NCBI GenBank assembly: GCA_028386065.3
Contig: JAKUCV010007354.1
Location: 162,049 to 226,048, forward strand
Direction of reading: 5' to 3'
Source: Turnera subulata
Lineage: Eukaryota > Streptophyta > Magnoliopsida > Malpighiales > Passifloraceae
Length of the DNA: 64,000 nucleotides
Shown here: positions 61,094 through 64,000 of the stretch, one piece after another
Layout of the letters: the number at the start of each line of letters is the position of its first letter
Position numbering within the stretch: position 1 is the first letter of the stretch
The notes under the pieces: model-generated
What the model saw: only the letters and a program-made list of their open reading frames with translations
Told to the model about the DNA's origin: nothing
Database searches by the model: none
Position numbers and translations under genes: made by a program

Positions 61094-62522
61094 TGTTAGA
61101 ACACATGTCTTCATGGTTCATTCATTACAGGTTTTGATAATGACAAGCCTTGGTTCAATTGATGACATCCTTGAAGCAAAAAGAAATCAAGCGAAGAAGT
61201 TCTCGAGTTTGTTACACTAGTTCTTAACTTCGATGTTCGTTCTTCTCTTTCTACCCAATCCTTGTGTTTTACATGTTCCCATTTGTTGACAACTTCTCTT
61301 AGACATTGGCTCAAACAAAACACATTTCAATCATACAATTCATAAGCATGCTTTCAAACATAAAGTTGTGTTTTGAGTCCAAAACATCGATGTTCTGTTA
61401 ACAAACATCGATGTTCTGTTTCTTCCAAGTTTTTCAAATATTGGCAGTAGCTGTAAAACATCGATGTTGGATTATAAAACATCGATGTTCTTGTGACCGT
61501 TGGTCAAAACATCGATGTTGTAATTGAAACATCGATGTTGTGTTTTCTTCAAGGTTTTCCAAAATTTGGCAGAAGCGGAAAAACATCGATGTTCTATTGG
61601 AAACATCGATGTTCTGATAATTGAGTTCAAAATGAATTTTGCCGAAGCAAAAAAACATCGATGTTTCATTTCCAACATCGATGTTCATGTATAAACCCTT
61701 TTTCATCATATTTTTGCGAAGCCAAAAAACATCGATGTTGGATTGAAGAACATCGATGTTGAGTTTTAAAACATCGATGTTCTAAAATACAACATCGATG
61801 TTCTACTAGCCGTTGGAGCAATAATTTAAAATTGCTGGCTAAAACATCGATGTTTAAAGTGAAAACATTGATGTTTTGCCGTTATAGCAGACAACTTTTT
61901 AGCACCCACTATACTTTGTTTAAAGCTGTTTTTCTTGGGTGGATTTCAAACGGCTCCATGACTTTTCAGAGCTACATATTGAGCATTTTCAGCTATGTTT
62001 GAAAACCAATCAACTCTCTATTCATTCATCATTCATTGCAAAAACATTCAATAAAGTTTAAGAGCCAATTCCTTTGAGATTATTGAGAGTTGCCTTATTA
62101 GAGCTTAATTGTAACTCATACCCACTCTTGTGAGAGCTTTTGTTTGAGTAATCTTTATAGTGTTGTTCATACACTGAAAGGGAAGATTGTTCCCTTGTAG
62201 CTACTCATAGGAAGAGTGATTTTCTTTCCTTGAGAGAAGTCTTGAAGTGAGGTTTCTTCAAGCAAGTGTGTAGGATTATTGTGACTAGAATTCCTAGGCT
62301 GTAAACGGTTTGTTAAGCACCCGGAAGCTTAACGGTAGATAGTGAACTCTTCAAGTGTACCTTGAAGGACTAGATTAGCCACAAATTAGTTGTGTGTAAA
62401 CCAGTATAAAAATCTCTTGTGTCCTTCTATTTTTCAATTCCGCACTTCATTTCCTGCAAAGTTTTTAATTTTCGGTCATAAGCTATTCACCCCCCCTCTA
62501 GCTTAAGTCTATTGTTCTAACA
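61094..62522 (+). mobile_element. 5' LTR of a SIRE/Maximus-like copia element, 1429 bp
   Basis: Begins TGTTAGAACACATG and ends TTGTTCTAACA, with a 10 bp inverted-repeat terminus (TGTTAGAACA), followed by a PBS and gag. The 3' LTR lies beyond the window. Positions 61383-61875 hold the AACATCGATGTT palindrome array. A probable terminal part is the pyrimidine-rich stretch CACCCCCCCTCTAGC just before the end. Confidence 0.8.
61383..61875. repeat. Array of 15 perfect AACATCGATGTT palindromes plus one variant
   Basis: Starts of copies: 61383, 61404, 61457, 61478, 61508, 61528, 61582, 61602, 61654, 61674, 61728, 61749, 61770, 61791 and 61843, then AACATTGATGTT at 61864. They form eight pairs. Within a pair the spacing is 20-21 bp, so two palindromes can pair into a 12 bp stem with an 8-9 nt loop. 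Pairs repeat every 72-74 bp, twice shortened to 50 and 42 bp. Spacers differ more than the palindromes. Confidence 0.95.
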
Positions 62523-62524
62523 AT

Positions 62525-62537
62525 TGGTAGCGGAGCC
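62525..62537 (+). other. PBS of the SIRE/Maximus-like element
   Basis: TGGTAGCGGAGCC, two bases after the LTR end; the same variant PBS as at 248-259 and 5910-5921. Confidence 0.75.
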
Positions 62538-62577
62538 TAACTCTCTGAAGACTTAACCGTTTGAGAGGAAATTTTCC

Positions 62578-64000
62578 ATGGCTTCTTCAAGTAATCATGC
62601 AGGAATTCTCGAAGGACATTCAACCGTTCGTCCACCATACTTTGATGGCACCAATTACAGCTACTGGAAGGAGAGGATGAGAATTTTCCTCCAATCCAGC
62701 AACTATGCTCTTTGGAGAATCATGAAGATTGGAGAGCAAATTCCGATGAAGAAAGTTGGTGAAGTCCAAGTGCCAAAGAAGGAAGAGGAGTACAATGCTG
62801 CAGACATCGTATTGGTTGAAAACAATGCTAAATCAATCAATATGCTCTATTGTGCAGTCAACCCCGACGATTATCGAAAAATCTCTTGTTGCACAACCGC
62901 AAAAGAAATGTGGGATAAGCTGGAGGTTACCTACGAAGGAACCGATCAAGTTCGGGAGGCTAAAATCGACTCACTCACCTCTGATTATGAACTCTTTCGT
63001 ATGAAGGAAAATGAGGGAATTGAGGAGATGTTCGACCGTTTCTCAAAAATTATAAATGAGCTTCATGCTCTCAAGAAGGTCTACTCCGACAAAGACTTGG
63101 TTAGAAAAGTTCTTCGAAGTCTCACTCCCGAATGGCGATCAAAGGCGGATGCCATCTACGAAAACATCGGCATCAACAACACAACGATTGATGGACTAAG
63201 AGGTAATCTTATAACTTACGAAACTACTATTCTTAAACCCTCTTTACCCTCTTTGCAGGAACCAAAGAAGAAGACAATAGCTCTCAAAGCTTCTACCTCC
63301 AAGACACAAGAACATACCGAATCGGACTCTAGCGATGACGATCAAGAACTCGGACTTGTCATCCGCAAATTCCACAAATTCATGAAGAAGGAATTTGTGA
63401 AGAAAGGAAGAAAAATGTCCGGACCACCCAAATGCTATGGGTGTGGAGAGAGTGGGCACATCAAGCCCAAATGCCCCAAAGCAAAGGAGGGAAAGGAGAA
63501 GAAGTCCTACAAGAAGCAAAGGGCGTACATATCATGGGGAGGCGATTCCGGTGATGAGTCGACCGATAGCGATGAAGAGGAAACGGCCAACCTATGTCTT
63601 ATGGAAAGGGAAGAACCTGAAGAGGTAAGTACCACTTCTCCAAATGAAAACTTTACATATGAAGAATTGCAAAATGCATTTGATGAACTTTATGGTGAAT
63701 TCATTTCCATTTCTAAAGTTAATAAGAACTTGAAGAAACAAGTCGTAATATTAGAAAATGATATTGAAAGTGTGTCTAATGAGAATAGGAATCTTAAGGA
63801 AGAAATCAAAACTCTAGACACACCTAAGGAATGTGGTTCATGTGGATCCTTAAAAGAACAAAATGATAAATTAGCATGTGAAAATGAGAAGCTGAAGGAT
63901 GAAAATAAAATGCTAGGAAAGAAAAATTTAGAGGATTGTCCATCATGTACACCTTTGAGGAAACAAGTTGAACAACTTGAGACAACCCTGAAAAAGTTTA
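62578..64000 (+). CDS. Copia (SIRE/Maximus-like) gag, open to the right edge
   Basis: The ATG at 62578 opens a frame with no stop through the last base, 474 codons, so it is partial at the 3' end. It begins MASSSNHAGILEGHSTVRPP and has the gag core YFDGTNYSYWKERMRIFLQS (a DUF4219/UBN2-type region) over about 15-230. A CCHC zinc knuckle follows, CYGCGESGHIKPKC, at about residues 285-298. Then comes an acidic stretch (SDEEE) and a long coiled coil from about 355 on, with repeated CPSC/CGSC words. The gag lies 55 bp past the LTR end and its PBS, consistent with a complete 5' end. The unbroken frame suggests a young or still-selected copy. Pol is beyond the window. The coiled-coil tail after the zinc knuckle fits the SIRE lineage, recalled from memory. 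Confidence 0.9.
   Translation, partial: MASSSNHAGILEGHSTVRPPYFDGTNYSYWKERMRIFLQSSNYALWRIMKIGEQIPMKKVGEVQVPKKEEEYNAADIVLVENNAKSINMLYCAVNPDDYRKISCCTTAKEMWDKLEVTYEGTDQVREAKIDSLTSDYELFRMKENEGIEEMFDRFSKIINELHALKKVYSDKDLVRKVLRSLTPEWRSKADAIYENIGINNTTIDGLRGNLITYETTILKPSLPSLQEPKKKTIALKASTSKTQEHTESDSSDDDQELGLVIRKFHKFMKKEFVKKGRKMSGPPKCYGCGESGHIKPKCPKAKEGKEKKSYKKQRAYISWGGDSGDESTDSDEEETANLCLMEREEPEEVSTTSPNENFTYEELQNAFDELYGEFISISKVNKNLKKQVVILENDIESVSNENRNLKEEIKTLDTPKECGSCGSLKEQNDKLACENEKLKDENKMLGKKNLEDCPSCTPLRKQVEQLETTLKKF

Noticed and set aside
61434..61709. 91- and 68-codon minus-strand frames with repeated HRCF/IDV words
   Set aside because: They only translate the AACATCGATGTT repeats.
61383..61875. 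Palindromic repeats resembling a CRISPR array
   Set aside because: The 12 bp words are too short, the spacers are related to one another, and the array lies inside a retroelement LTR.

Overview
The window is nuclear DNA from a flowering plant, most likely a eudicot. The evidence is four multi-exon genes of plant families with GT-AG (and one GC-AG) introns, AT-rich intergenic DNA, and plant-type Ty3/gypsy, Ty1/copia, LINE and hAT-derived repeats. The species cannot be named from the sequence. There is one assembly gap of Ns (24022-24839). Gene models were made by hand from reading frames, splice signals and remembered family sequence.

Positions 1-34200 are a stack of transposable elements with no recognisable host gene. 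In order: the end of a minus-strand element (PBS 248-259, LTR 264-2149); a broken minus-strand Ty3/gypsy element (pol and gag 2426-5807, PBS 5910-5921, 2.9 kb LTR 5925-8863); part of another LTR (10238-11958), split by a Tat/Ogre-like plus-strand element (11959-23179) that is itself split by a 3.26 kb solo LTR (17020-20283); copia-LTR-like DNA around the gap; a plus-strand copia-type element with coding decay but nearly identical LTRs (27320-33572) that contains an antisense LINE-like piece; and a hAT-type MITE (33638-34196). Exact target-site duplications frame four of these insertions: ACCAC, CCCGA, AGAAG and GCCAGAAT.

Positions 34200-58100 are a gene island. A plant MLKL-type pseudokinase gene (plus, 36475-38751) meets a SPA2-like gene tail to tail (minus, seven exons, 40126-47034). 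SPA proteins work with COP1 in light-signalling ubiquitin ligases. Next come a minus-strand gene for an unrecognised coiled-coil/acidic protein (49042-51819) and a minus-strand Crooked-neck/CRNKL1 splicing-factor gene of seven exons (54867-57984). All three minus-strand genes have a TTTAGGGTTT or TAGGGTTT (telo-box-like) motif upstream of the start codon. The four genes do not form one pathway.

Positions 58100-64000 return to repeats: a second hAT-type MITE (58929-59399, TSD CAAATTAC), a fold-back AT-rich tract, a gypsy LTR fragment, and the 5' LTR, PBS and open gag frame of a SIRE/Maximus-like copia element that runs off the right edge.

The most unusual signal is shared by three unrelated LTR retroelements. 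Each carries a tandem array of short stem-loops whose stems are kept while the spacers vary. The Tat/Ogre-like element has about 28 units with a GGGCA-TAGC-TGCCC core. The copia element at 27320-33572 has four TGGGC-N9-GCCCA hairpins, one with a double compensatory change. The copia LTR at 61094-62522 has eight pairs of the perfect palindrome AACATCGATGTT at 20-21 bp spacing.
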